Source of the DNA: Candidatus Sediminicultor secundus
GTDB lineage: Bacteria; Atribacterota; JS1; SB-45; 34-128
Reading direction: 5' to 3'
DNA length: 20,673 nucleotides
Assembly (NCBI GenBank): GCA_002849045.2
Contig: NCRO01000042.1
Span: 1-20,673 of the forward strand
Positions 8,032 to 15,378 of this stretch are shown in pieces. Each line of letters begins with the position of its first letter. The stretch's first letter is position 1. The position numbers and the translations under genes were made by a program. The notes under the pieces are model-generated. The model did no database searches. It had not been told where the DNA came from and saw only the letters and a list, made by a program, of their open reading frames with translations.

Positions 8032-8069
8032 TATTGACAATATACTATAATATCCTTGCTCTGTCAAAT
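8032..8069 (-). promoter_or_regulatory. Promoter and possible operator of AbiE pair 1
   Basis: Read on the minus strand: TTGACA (8067-8062), 17 bases, TATATT (8044-8039), a near-perfect sigma70 promoter. Inverted arms ATTGACA (8033-8039) and TGTCAAAT (8062-8069) lie at its edges and overlap the -35 and -10. AbiEi antitoxins are known to repress by binding inverted repeats at their own promoter, so this is a plausible operator (inference). Confidence 0.65.
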
Positions 8070-8156
8070 AGGCATATAAAAAGAAAGAGATTATTTCTGT
8101 ATATAGCTTGTCAGGTAGCAGTTCTTAAGAAAATGGGGTCTACCTCAGCTTGAATT

Positions 8157-9020
8157 CTAAAATAACTTATAAATTTTTTGTTTTAAATCATCTATTACCA
8201 ATTTAAAGGGGGGTAAGTCCGGAACCAAAGGGCCCAACCATTGTTCCCAAGTTTTGGCAATATAATCTAATAAAATATTATCAAAAAAATCTCCCGGATT
8301 AGTAAATTCTACTTCTTTAACTTTGCATTTTTCCAAAAAAAGCGGTGATATAATTTCCATCCTTAACGCATTTGAGTAACCATTTAATATTCTCCAGATA
8401 TCGTAATAATCTCTTGCTCTTGATCGGGTCCACCCGCGTTCTTCTAATTTTTTAAAATGCTGCAATATTGCCCGCATCTTCTCTGCTATAATCTCTTCGA
8501 GAGAATAAACGTTTATTTCCTGAAATATTTCCTCTTCATAACCATGAAGTATAGGCCTTTTTACCGGTTCAATCTGTATCGGTTCTTCCATAGTAATTTC
8601 CACCATCACTTTTGGTAAAAATTGACGATGCCAGGGGAATTTTCCTCTTATGTTAAAAGCTTCTTGGGCACCAGGATGAGACTCTTTTTCCTTATATCTC
8701 TCTACTTTTAATTCTAGGGGGGAATATTTTTGTACTAAATTAGTAGCTATCTCACAAGACTTTTTAATCTCCTTTTCAAGAAGTTCCCCTCTTACAATTT
8801 CTTCTTTTGCGGTAAAATCAAGGTCTTCCGAAAATCTATAATTCCCAAAATAGCATTTCTTTAATGCAGTCCCGCCCTTGAAAATAAGTTCACCTTGTAA
8901 TTTTGCATTAGCTGCAATACCAGCCAATACCCAAGAAAGAATATAATCTTTCTCAATTGTTTCCCATGATAATCCAGTATCTCTCCTTGCTTCTTCGAGC
9001 CTTTTTCTTATTGGTTTCAT
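8157..9020 (-). CDS. abiEii: AbiEii-type nucleotidyltransferase toxin (pair 2)
   Basis: A 287-residue member of the same toxin family as the gene at 6354-7208, with the same motif order but largely different sequence. FKGGTALKKCYFGNYRFSED holds GGT at 49-51, and the aspartates of SEDLDF are D66 and D68. MVEIT near 139-143 is the third acidic strand, EEIIAEKMRAIL (175-186) and RARDYYDIW (201-209) form the C-terminal conserved block. No key residue is missing. The ATG overlaps the antitoxin stop by 4 bases, the usual coupling arrangement. The two toxins are not recent duplicates, so two separate acquisitions or an old duplication are likely. Confidence 0.93.
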   Translation of the reverse strand: MKPIRKRLEEARRDTGLSWETIEKDYILSWVLAGIAANAKLQGELIFKGGTALKKCYFGNYRFSEDLDFTAKEEIVRGELLEKEIKKSCEIATNLVQKYSPLELKVERYKEKESHPGAQEAFNIRGKFPWHRQFLPKVMVEITMEEPIQIEPVKRPILHGYEEEIFQEINVYSLEEIIAEKMRAILQHFKKLEERGWTRSRARDYYDIWRILNGYSNALRMEIISPLFLEKCKVKEVEFTNPGDFFDNILLDYIAKTWEQWLGPLVPDLPPFKLVIDDLKQKIYKLF

Positions 9021-9859
9021 TTAAGCATTCTCCCTAAAAAATTTTCCTGAATCATCCATCTCTTATTACAATGTCCCTTTCGGGGACCGGTAGAATCAAG
9101 AACACGGTAATCCTTAATAGGAAAAGCTTCAAGCTTCTGTAATATTGTATCTCCTACTCCAACTTTTTCCATTATCCAACCCAATCTCTTTGCAATAACA
9201 GCATCAAGCCGTAAAGAATAATCAATCATCTTGGCTAAATCAAGCGAAGACATATGAGATTCAAATGCGGAATATATTTCTGCCCAGCCTCCAAAATACT
9301 TTGGAGAAACCAGTCCATCTATAAGCGTTCTTTCCGGATCAGTTATAGTTACCTTAACTTCTCCGATCCAAAAATCTTTAATGCCAAAAAATCTTTCCGG
9401 CTTTATTTTAATAAACTCATACAAAATACCATTTACTTCTCTGCTAAAACTTCTTTGATTTTTATTCCGTGTCTTCACTGCTCTTGATATGGGAACTGCC
9501 TGTGTTGTAGTAATATATACTCTTTGCGGTATTTGTTCTGTCATACCATGAAAATGCAGAGCAGACCAGTGGCTTATAGCAGAAGGTTGAACCAAAGCCA
9601 TAGCAATTTCAAATTCATGTACAGGTGTCATACCGGGGAAAGATGATGAAATAATATACAGTCCCCTCTTCAGCCGGGTTATCCAGCCATTATTTGAAAG
9701 ATGATATAAAGCTTCTACAACATAATTATCAGCCATTCCACAAGAAGATGCTGCCTTTCGTGCATCCGCGATAGTGAATATCCTCTTCCCCTCTTCGAAT
9801 AACTTTCTTACCATCTCTATGCCTATTCGGGTATGCTTTTGATTATTTCTTGCATTCAT
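9017..9859 (-). CDS. abiEi: AbiEi-type antitoxin and autorepressor (pair 2)
   Basis: A 280-residue antitoxin. Residues 13-70 form a winged-helix domain (VVEALYHLSNNGWITRLKRG) and SAISHWSALHFHGMTEQIPQ is the AbiEi signature shared with the first antitoxin (both contain TEQIPQRV). The C-terminal region contains ITDPERTLIDGL, also typical of the family. The start at 9859 is supported by GGAGAG seven bases upstream. It is the first gene of its own two-gene operon with a separate promoter at 9905-9933, so each AbiE pair can be regulated independently. Confidence 0.92.
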   Translation of the reverse strand: MNARNNQKHTRIGIEMVRKLFEEGKRIFTIADARKAASSCGMADNYVVEALYHLSNNGWITRLKRGLYIISSSFPGMTPVHEFEIAMALVQPSAISHWSALHFHGMTEQIPQRVYITTTQAVPISRAVKTRNKNQRSFSREVNGILYEFIKIKPERFFGIKDFWIGEVKVTITDPERTLIDGLVSPKYFGGWAEIYSAFESHMSSLDLAKMIDYSLRLDAVIAKRLGWIMEKVGVGDTILQKLEAFPIKDYRVLDSTGPRKGHCNKRWMIQENFLGRMLK

Positions 9860-10242
9860 AGGAGTCTCTCCAATTATTAATATAATTTATCTACTCTTTC
9901 AGATATGATACTGCATATATTGGAGAATGTCAAATTATTTCCATAAAATATCTATTAATGAGGATTCAAGGCGAATAACAGCAGTTTTTACTCTAAACTG
10001 CCTTCTTAAAAGCTTTAAATAAGTGGGATGTGTCCCTGTCACTTAATTGTTTTTTAAAGACATCAGTATATTGGATGATATGCTTCAAATAGATATTTTG
10101 ACTCATTGCTGTGTAATGTTACAAGTAAGAAGTTTTTATTTTTTTTAAGATTGGTAAATTCTGATAACATAAGACCTGTACCTAAAAAATGTCCAGATGA
10201 TATATTTTCCCTAGAATGTATTACAGGTTATTTTCTTAGTCA
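9860..10242. other. Gene-free stretch with a promoter and a hairpin repeat
   Basis: It contains the AbiE pair 2 promoter and, at 10021-10046, a hairpin of the dispersed family (AAGTGGGATGTGTCCCTGTC followed by ACTT). Bases 10050-10242 show no supported gene: the open frame across 10106-10405 on the plus strand is antisense to the Ntn-hydrolase gene and has no ribosome binding site. Confidence 0.55.
9905..9933 (-). promoter_or_regulatory. Promoter of AbiE pair 2
   Basis: On the minus strand: TTGACA (9933-9928), 17 bases, TATCAT (9910-9905). It lies 46 bp before the antitoxin start codon and resembles the pair 1 promoter at the -35 (both read ATTTGACA). Confidence 0.65.
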
Positions 10243-11025
10243 TTATTTAATAATTCTACCTGTTTTTATTAACTCTCCTTGTCCCTCTTTATTTTGTATA
10301 AATTTAGCTTCTTCAGGACTTATTAATAAAACGTCGATTGGTTCACCTACTGTTTGTGGTTTAGTTTGTAATCGCATTCTATCAATAGTAGTTCTAATGG
10401 CATAAATTGAAAAATCAATTGCATCCTGAAGAGTCATTTCTTCCCATAAAATAAAAGCAACTTCTGAACTAAGAAGAGATCCTAATATATCAGTTTCTCC
10501 ATTATAAATTATTCCATAATTTTTTAAATTATCTGAATAACTATTACGTCTTTTAATCAAATTATCTTTTATTGATAAAAAATATACATAGGGAACACTT
10601 ACTTTATTTTCTTTTTTATATCCCGCAACATGGAAATATATGTTTTCGTTGGAATCAGAAATATTTTTGAAATATTCAAGCAATTTATTTGTAACGGATA
10701 TTATATCATCATCATCTGTTAATTCTTTTTCAATAAAATTTCTAATATAACTTGTTATTGAAATATCATTTAGTTCACGTATGCCACATGAAGAAATTCC
10801 TATTTTATGTTTTTTTGATAGAAATAATTTTGTAGCAGTGTCGCTAAAAATAGATGTTTTTACTCCATTTAATAAAAATAAAATACTTTCTCTACTATCT
10901 GCGGCTATCACTATGCCTTCTGGTATAAATATCGTTGTAATTAATGAGTTTCCTAATGCAGAATTTACGAAAATGATTAATATAAAAATAATAATAAATA
11001 ATTTGGTTATATTTTTTTTAACCAT
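10243..11025 (-). CDS. Secreted proteasome-like Ntn-hydrolase
   Basis: About 260 residues. MVKKN plus a long hydrophobic stretch (residues 8-20) and SALG make a signal peptide, so the protein should be exported. The mature part looks like a proteasome beta/HslV-type Ntn fold: ITTIFIPEGIVIAADSRES matches the first strands and the conserved AADxR, and SDTATKLFLSKKHKIGISSC matches the K33 strand and following GxxxxG region. Lined up on Asp-17 (D43 here), the nucleophile position is Ser-27 rather than Thr, and the lysine would be K66. The start at 11025 has AGGA eight bases upstream; an ATG at 11040 is possible but its AAGGA is too close. No chaperone or partner is nearby. It could be an amidase or acylase rather than a protease. 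Confidence 0.7.
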   Translation of the reverse strand: MVKKNITKLFIIIFILIIFVNSALGNSLITTIFIPEGIVIAADSRESILFLLNGVKTSIFSDTATKLFLSKKHKIGISSCGIRELNDISITSYIRNFIEKELTDDDDIISVTNKLLEYFKNISDSNENIYFHVAGYKKENKVSVPYVYFLSIKDNLIKRRNSYSDNLKNYGIIYNGETDILGSLLSSEVAFILWEEMTLQDAIDFSIYAIRTTIDRMRLQTKPQTVGEPIDVLLISPEEAKFIQNKEGQGELIKTGRIIK

Positions 11026-11070
11026 TAAATATTTCCTCATATCCTTAAGTAAAATATTTATTATCTAAGA

Positions 11071-11125
11071 AAATAGGTGTCTGTCCCTATTATTTCGTAT
11101 TTCGTGTCCCTATTATTTCGCATTC
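11071..11125. repeat. Double copy of the dispersed hairpin repeat
   Basis: AAATAGGTGTCTGTCCCTAT (11071-11090) followed by TTCGTATTTCG and a second GTCCCTATTATTTCG. The arms AAATAGG and CCTATT(T) can pair across an 8-base loop. It lies between the Ntn-hydrolase gene and the GIY-YIG gene. Confidence 0.7.
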
Positions 11126-11157
11126 ATTTCTATTTCTTTATGAAAAATAGCCTTATG

Positions 11158-11607
11158 TTATTTTTTGGGTGATCGCTTTTTACCATTAAATTCTGGTAGA
11201 ATGCCAAACCTTTTTACATATTCAGCAAAACAAGTGTATTCAGATTTGACTACTTCGCCCATAATACGTAAATCTTCTTCTTTATTTGAAGTCACATCAC
11301 ATTTAAAGGGATGTACAGCAACATATAAATACTTGATTAGCTTATCATAATTATTATATTTATATCTTACTCTTTTAGCGCCACCATGATTATTTCCTTT
11401 CCAACAAATTGTATTATTAAACTGCCTTAATCTGTTTTTTATACCCTTTTTTGAATTAGTCATACCTACATATATTATTTCTTCAATCCAATTAAAACTT
11501 TTATTATTCATATTATGTTTATTATAAGAGATAGCGTAAATCCCAGGATATTGAAGATCATTTAAATTATTTCTATCTGGCCATTTAATCCAATTAGAAA
11601 ATTTCAT
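11158..11607 (-). CDS. GIY-YIG nuclease-domain protein
   Basis: A 149-residue stand-alone GIY-YIG protein. GIYAISY at residues 22-28 and IIYVGMT at 44-50 are the two halves of the signature; R59 or R61 in NRLRQF is the expected catalytic arginine, and a glutamate in GEVVKSEYTCFAEY (117-130) would bind the metal. These domains cut DNA, as in UvrC, homing enzymes and some restriction enzymes. There is no separate DNA-binding domain. AAGGA lies about nine bases before the ATG. It follows the uracil-DNA-glycosylase-like gene by 71 bp in the same direction, so the pair may be co-transcribed: one removing a base, the other cutting the strand (inference). Confidence 0.85.
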   Translation of the reverse strand: MKFSNWIKWPDRNNLNDLQYPGIYAISYNKHNMNNKSFNWIEEIIYVGMTNSKKGIKNRLRQFNNTICWKGNNHGGAKRVRYKYNNYDKLIKYLYVAVHPFKCDVTSNKEEDLRIMGEVVKSEYTCFAEYVKRFGILPEFNGKKRSPKK

Positions 11608-11678
11608 ATAAATAATCCTTTCTATTGAATGAAAAAAACTAGATGGGATAAATTAATCATTAGAAAAGAAGTGAATAA

Positions 11679-12305
11679 TTAACTCAATCTTAGATTGGAT
11701 ATTTTCTCTTTTTGATTTTTATATATTTCTATATTTCTAGAATTGTAATGTACACAGGGAATTAAAATGTATTGTTCTTTATTAATTGCTATTGGAATTT
11801 TTCTTGCAAATACCTTTTTCAACTCTAATGACTTTGCATTAGATTTTGATAGGAGAAAATGAAATACTGGCTTTCCTAAGGTAATTAAATATTTGGGTTT
11901 ATATTTGCTTAATTTCATTTCAAACAAAGAGAAATATTTCTGGGCAATTTTGGATACCAATAAATAAAAACTAACCTTCTCTCGTTTAGCAATATCTCTC
12001 AAGGAAGTATTAAATTGTTTCTCTATTAGGTTGATCGCAATAATTTCATTTATAGAAATATCTAGTGGGTTTAAAATATTTTTTTTAACATATTTAAAAA
12101 GGTTAGATTTTTCATTATCTAACATAAGTACAGTATCCACTGTGCTTTGGGTAGTAATGCCTGGATCTTGTCCAATTATTGCTATACCACCTGTTTTATA
12201 GTCTATACCTTTAAAATCTTTAATGGTTTCATTGTTCTGATATTTATTAATTAATTTTTCTAAAAATTTAGAATTTAGTAACATTAAGGGGTCTTGCAAT
12301 ATCAC
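11679..12305 (-). CDS. Uracil-DNA-glycosylase-superfamily protein
   Basis: A 201-208 residue protein. IAIIGQDPG (GQDPG near residue 45) matches motif A of uracil-DNA glycosylases, KYLITLGKPVFHFLL is the central strand, and ILIPCVHYNSRN near the C-terminus stands where the family has its H-P-S motif; here it reads H-Y-N-S, an unusual variant. Substrate may therefore differ from uracil. Start choice is open: GTG at 12305 has GGGGGAG nine bases upstream but lies inside the 181-bp mobile repeat (12288-12468); ATG at 12284, just outside the repeat, lacks a site of its own. The repeat thus seems to supply the translation signals. It is first in a likely two-gene unit with the GIY-YIG gene. Confidence 0.75.
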   Translation of the reverse strand: MILQDPLMLLNSKFLEKLINKYQNNETIKDFKGIDYKTGGIAIIGQDPGITTQSTVDTVLMLDNEKSNLFKYVKKNILNPLDISINEIIAINLIEKQFNTSLRDIAKREKVSFYLLVSKIAQKYFSLFEMKLSKYKPKYLITLGKPVFHFLLSKSNAKSLELKKVFARKIPIAINKEQYILIPCVHYNSRNIEIYKNQKEKISNLRLS

Positions 12306-12468
12306 TTTTCATATCTCCCCCTCAATTTTTTTAATATCAAGAAAAATCGTTTGTATAGTATTTCTTCTGGAAGTTACGTAATAAATTGCTCCTGAAAATT
12401 ATATCCGTAATGGCCTGGGCATACTGCAAAGATAATATAGCTTTTGTTATATTTCAAGACCTAACCCC
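12288..12468. repeat. 181-bp MITE-like repeat, copy 2
   Basis: An inverted, nearly identical copy of 1367-1551. One end reads CAAGACCTAACCCC (12455-12468). The other reads GGGGTCTTG (12288-12296), which equals GGGGTCAGGTCTTG with five bases lost between two GGTC copies. The element overlaps the start of the glycosylase-like gene. Confidence 0.85.
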
Positions 12469-12476
12469 ATACACTC

Positions 12477-12632
12477 TTACGTCTTTGTATAGGCGATGAT
12501 AAAGAAATAGGTGTCTGTCCCTATTTTATTTAAGTCACGCTGTAAATAAGGCAAATGTTGAGCAGAAACAATAGAGCTCTTAAAACCGGCATTTACTAAA
12601 TGTTGATGTAATTCTTTAATTACTTTATCCAT
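12477..12632 (-). pseudogene. N-terminal fragment resembling an epoxyqueuosine-reductase-like protein
   Basis: A very good Shine-Dalgarno sequence (TAGGAGGTTA) precedes an ATG at 12632 and the frame runs for 51 codons. The first 36 residues (MDKVIKELHQHLVNAGFKSS, then IVSAQHLPYLQRDLNK) resemble the start of iron-sulfur epoxyqueuosine-reductase-like proteins of anaerobes, from memory and without a search. The rest is read through the hairpin repeat AAATAGGTGTCTGTCCCTAT, so the gene was cut off exactly at the repeat. Confidence 0.5.
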
Positions 12633-12694
12633 ATTTATAACCTCCTAATATCTAATTTTTTTTAATTAAAATAAGGACAACATATTACTTTTTA

Positions 12695-12865
12695 CTATGG
12701 TTTAGCTTTCCAGTTCACGAGGTTTTCCTTTAGGACGCCATCTATAATAATATCTATAGTTTCAACCACCTGGTTAAGAAACTCCCCAGATTCTATAAGT
12801 TTTCCGGTAAAAGTGGCCGAATTATTGACTTGGTACACCTCCCCTTTATCTAACTTAAAACTAAA
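12695..12865 (-). pseudogene. Unidentified coding fragment
   Basis: An open frame of about 56 codons without a start codon, reading FKLDKGEVYQVNNSATFTGK and ending VNWKAKP before a stop. Composition looks like real protein, but I do not recognise the family. Part of its DNA (12804-12849) is about three-quarters identical to 15289-15335 in the same orientation, so it belongs to something repeated in this genome. A stop codon lies a few codons upstream. Confidence 0.35.
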
Positions 12866-12914
12866 ATTTTAATTGTCTAAGAAAATGGGTGTCCCTATTT
12901 ATTATTATTTATTA

Positions 12915-13718
12915 TTACTTATGCTTTAAGGCATTAGAAATGGTTTCTCGGATACCCTCTTTGGGGGCTTCATGACCCCACCATATCTCCTTGCCATTTA
13001 TAAATATTCCCCGAGGAATTTGATAACGAGAAAGAATCAATCTTTCATCTGCACAATACTCATGAACTACTACTGAGTCGCCAAACTCTACAGTAACCTC
13101 ATGGACTCGCTGTGCCTCTATGTCACTTGTCGGACAGAAGGTATTCCAAAAAAGATCAACCACTGCTTTGCCTGCGATGGGCTTAAACCGGAAGTTTGGT
13201 TTTAATAACCGGGGGGATTCTGTTGATTCCTCAAAGAATTTCCCTAAAATAGCTATCGTGCCTTTTCGCTTTATCATTGAAAAGCCACACTTTTCGAAAA
13301 ATGGAGCTGGCATAAACCAGTGATCATGGTAGTATCCCATAGATATTATACCTTTACGACCCTGACCTTTCGCCTCCTCTTCAGCTGAGTTAATTAAAGC
13401 TCGTCCTATACCTCTGCCGTTTGCTTTTCCCATAACAGTCAGACAGGGAATGACCATTAGATCCCGCCCAACCGGACCCCAGGGACAAATCTCTATAGGC
13501 ATGATATGCAAAAAACCAACTTGATCATTATTAATTGAAGCAATCTTCACCCGTGAGCCTTTTTTATACATGTTTCGAAGCCAGGTAATTCGTCTCTTGG
13601 CAAAGGTATCTATCTCTTTCCTCAGGAGATGCTCTGGTGTGTCATTAACATGGGTGCAGGTTCCGACGAAGTATTCATCGTCTTTATCTCTCATGTCGTA
13701 AATTTTAACTGTTGACAT
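12915..13718 (-). CDS. GNAT acetyltransferase with YoaP-like C-terminal domain
   Basis: A 267-residue protein. Residues 1-155 form a GNAT fold: the acetyl-CoA loop is GKANGRGIGRALI (GRGIG at 101-105), and PAPFFEKCGF is the usual end of the domain. The C-terminal part (about 190-262) has a thioredoxin-like look with GIFINGKEIWWGHEAP, which matches the arrangement of YoaP-type proteins as I remember it. The N-terminus carries an acidic stretch. Substrate unknown. AAGGGG lies about ten bases before the ATG. A hairpin-repeat copy sits just after the stop. Confidence 0.8.
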   Translation of the reverse strand: MSTVKIYDMRDKDDEYFVGTCTHVNDTPEHLLRKEIDTFAKRRITWLRNMYKKGSRVKIASINNDQVGFLHIMPIEICPWGPVGRDLMVIPCLTVMGKANGRGIGRALINSAEEEAKGQGRKGIISMGYYHDHWFMPAPFFEKCGFSMIKRKGTIAILGKFFEESTESPRLLKPNFRFKPIAGKAVVDLFWNTFCPTSDIEAQRVHEVTVEFGDSVVVHEYCADERLILSRYQIPRGIFINGKEIWWGHEAPKEGIRETISNALKHK

Positions 13719-13759
13719 TTGACTAGTCCCCTTACTTTCACTCTTTTAAAATAGCACCC

Positions 13760-14086
13760 TCATTTTTCTTCTTTTTTCATTTGTAAATGCGCTTTTAAAC
13801 TACAATAAAACAACAGAATCGGAAGCAATAAGTTAAGGGAAATATTAACTGGATAAGAGCTTATTCCAAGCTTGATTAGTTCATAAATATGAATTAAAAT
13901 CCATACTATTGCCATTATCATAATTAATCTGCTATTTCTTTTTTGCCACCAATGAATCGCCATGACGATGGCTGTAATAAATCCTATAATCGGGCCAGAA
14001 TATAAGCTAATAATAAAAAATATCAAATTGCTTAATGCCAGCAGCACTAATGCAAATAGAATAATTTTCTCATTTACACTTTGCAT
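13760..14086 (-). CDS. Small membrane protein, four predicted helices
   Basis: A 108-residue integral membrane protein with hydrophobic segments at roughly 8-28, 32-45, 54-72 and 78-96, and a positively charged C-terminal tail (HLQMKKEEK), suggesting both ends lie in the cytoplasm. I do not recognise a family. The start is well fixed by AAGGAGG seven bases upstream. The fragment of a methyltransferase-like gene lies directly before it. Confidence 0.7.
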   Translation of the reverse strand: MQSVNEKIILFALVLLALSNLIFFIISLYSGPIIGFITAIVMAIHWWQKRNSRLIMIMAIVWILIHIYELIKLGISSYPVNISLNLLLPILLFYCSLKAHLQMKKEEK

Positions 14087-14110
14087 CTTAAGACCTCCTT
14101 CTTGGCCCTT

Positions 14111-14203
14111 TCAAAACATTCCACATAGAGCAAATCCTAAATAAAGAGGATGACGAATTATTCCAAATATAGTTCCTTCAATCAAGACATCGGTTCTTGG
14201 TTA
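14111..14203 (-). pseudogene. C-terminal scrap of an isoprenylcysteine-methyltransferase-like membrane enzyme
   Basis: The minus strand reads RTDVLIEGTIFGIIRHPLYL and GFALCGMF before a stop. RHPLYLG is the signature of the ICMT/PEMT family of membrane methyltransferases, where it contributes to S-adenosylmethionine binding. Only about 30 codons remain, an upstream in-frame stop closes it, and the protein ends abnormally soon after the motif. A dead relic between two membrane-protein genes. Confidence 0.6.
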
Positions 14204-14251
14204 AGGAAATAGAGATTGCCGCGATTCATCCGCCCTCTGTTACACGTTTAT

Positions 14252-15055
14252 TTATTCTATCATCTTCTTTCTAAGAGAAATTATTAAACCATATACAGAT
14301 ATTGATATCAAAGGTAAGTGCAATATTCCATTCCACCATAAAAGACCGGGAAACATTATAAAATTAGTTAAAATATTATAAAAGCCTATAATTACCCCTA
14401 CCAGACTGGTCACTCTCAATGTAACTAAATTGATTCTGGGGTAATGTAGAATAAGTAGGGAAATATATACCGGTGTCATCATACAAAAAGTAAGGCCGGC
14501 TTCATTGGTGAGTAGGTAAAGGATATTAAAGTCCGGCCCCATCGTCTCCGGATTTATGGGATACCAAAAGGCAACAAAGGCAAGAGAAATAATCCAATAC
14601 TTCTTTGGTGATTTTGTTGGTGAGGTAAAATCACTTTTCTGAACCAGTGCTTCCCAAAACCAAAAAAGAGCAACCAGAAGAAACATAACCATATTTGTGG
14701 TGATAATTGCCAAGCCATATTTTTCGGTAAAGGCAATGTTCTGCAGAAAGGCAAAAAGAAGATAAGCAATGGCTACATAAAGATTAAATATACGAGCAGC
14801 TCTATTTCCAAGCAAGATTATACAGATGAGCAATGCAAGGGGAAGAATTTTAAAAATGAGATAAAACGTAGGGAAGTCATATACCAGGGAATGGCTAAGA
14901 ACCTCTCCGGTGACCATCCCTATTTCAGATATCTCAAATCCCTTTGAGGCATAGGGTGGAATAAATTGTATTAAAATAAAGATTAGGAAAAACCACCATT
15001 TTCGAGTTATTAACTCCAATTTAATCTGCATCTTTTCAAGATTTTCTACAAACAT
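14252..15055 (-). CDS. Multi-pass membrane protein of unknown function
   Basis: A 267-residue protein with about seven or eight hydrophobic segments (first around 21-36, last around 240-260). A charged loop (QKSDFTSPTKSPKKYW) lies near the middle. The stretch FWYPINPETMGPDFNILYLL, just after that loop, is polar enough to be a conserved functional loop. AAGGAGGAG just before the ATG gives an unambiguous start. I cannot name a family; a transporter or sensor are both possible. Confidence 0.7.
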   Translation of the reverse strand: MFVENLEKMQIKLELITRKWWFFLIFILIQFIPPYASKGFEISEIGMVTGEVLSHSLVYDFPTFYLIFKILPLALLICIILLGNRAARIFNLYVAIAYLLFAFLQNIAFTEKYGLAIITTNMVMFLLVALFWFWEALVQKSDFTSPTKSPKKYWIISLAFVAFWYPINPETMGPDFNILYLLTNEAGLTFCMMTPVYISLLILHYPRINLVTLRVTSLVGVIIGFYNILTNFIMFPGLLWWNGILHLPLISISVYGLIISLRKKMIE

Positions 15056-15110
15056 ATTCTCCTCCTTATTCCTTTCTCTTTCCTCTCTTCTTAATGGGTG
15101 TTTTACCTTT

Positions 15111-15185
15111 GGGTCAGGTTTTACAACTTCACATTTTTTATTCTATTTTCGCTTTACATTTTATGAACCTGTGAAGCCTAACCCC
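15111..15185. repeat. 75-bp element with terminal inverted repeats
   Basis: Left end GGGTCAGGTTTTACAACTTC (continuing ACA), right end TGTGAAGCCTAACCCC. Both ends share GGGTCAGG...CTTCACA with the ends of the element at 17316-17598. The inside is AT-rich and non-coding, so this is a short deletion derivative of that family. Confidence 0.6.
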
Positions 15186-15222
15186 TATGTGTCTCAACGA
15201 AGAGCAGGTAGTAGTGTAAGTT

Positions 15223-15246
15223 GTAGGGGCACGATGCCTCGTGCCC
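15223..15246 (+). repeat. REP-like hairpin preceded by GTAG
   Basis: GTAG followed by GGGCACGA-TGCC-TCGTGCCC, a perfect 8-bp stem with a 4-base loop. A GTAG or GTGG tetranucleotide 5' of a GC-rich hairpin is the hallmark of REP sequences recognised by Y1 (TnpA-REP) transposases. Confidence 0.65.
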
Positions 15247-15378
15247 AAAGGTGCATTTTAATTTACCATTTTCATTCCTTATAAGAAACCAGAAAAAGTT
15301 ACCGAATTATTGAGCTAGTACATCTCCCTATTTATTTTCAAGACACAAACCTGCAAGAATAATTTCCTGGCAATTTGG

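Larger units (their letters stand above)
12469..12914. other. Stretch of gene fragments and hairpin repeats
   Basis: It holds no complete gene. From left to right: an oxidoreductase N-terminal fragment (12477-12632), an unknown coding fragment (12695-12865), and two copies of the hairpin repeat (12505-12526 and 12884-12900). Confidence 0.6.

Noticed and set aside
7987..8067. 27-codon N-terminal extension of the first AbiEi
   Set aside because: It coincides with the only good promoter (-35 and -10 boxes lie inside it), so the transcript would start within it; MKKNRYSE at 7986 is the likelier start.
10106..10405. Plus-strand open frame of 99 codons
   Set aside because: It overlaps the well-supported Ntn-hydrolase gene in antisense for part of its length, has no Shine-Dalgarno sequence and a cysteine/proline-rich composition unlike a real protein.
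11071..11125. Possible CRISPR array (repeated GTCCCTATTATTTCG units)
   Set aside because: Only two units, no regular spacers, no cas genes, and the same motif is scattered singly across the window.
14554..14769. Minus-strand open frame inside the membrane-protein gene
   Set aside because: It is an overlapping frame within 14252-15055, which has a strong ribosome binding site and clear membrane segments; the internal frame has neither.
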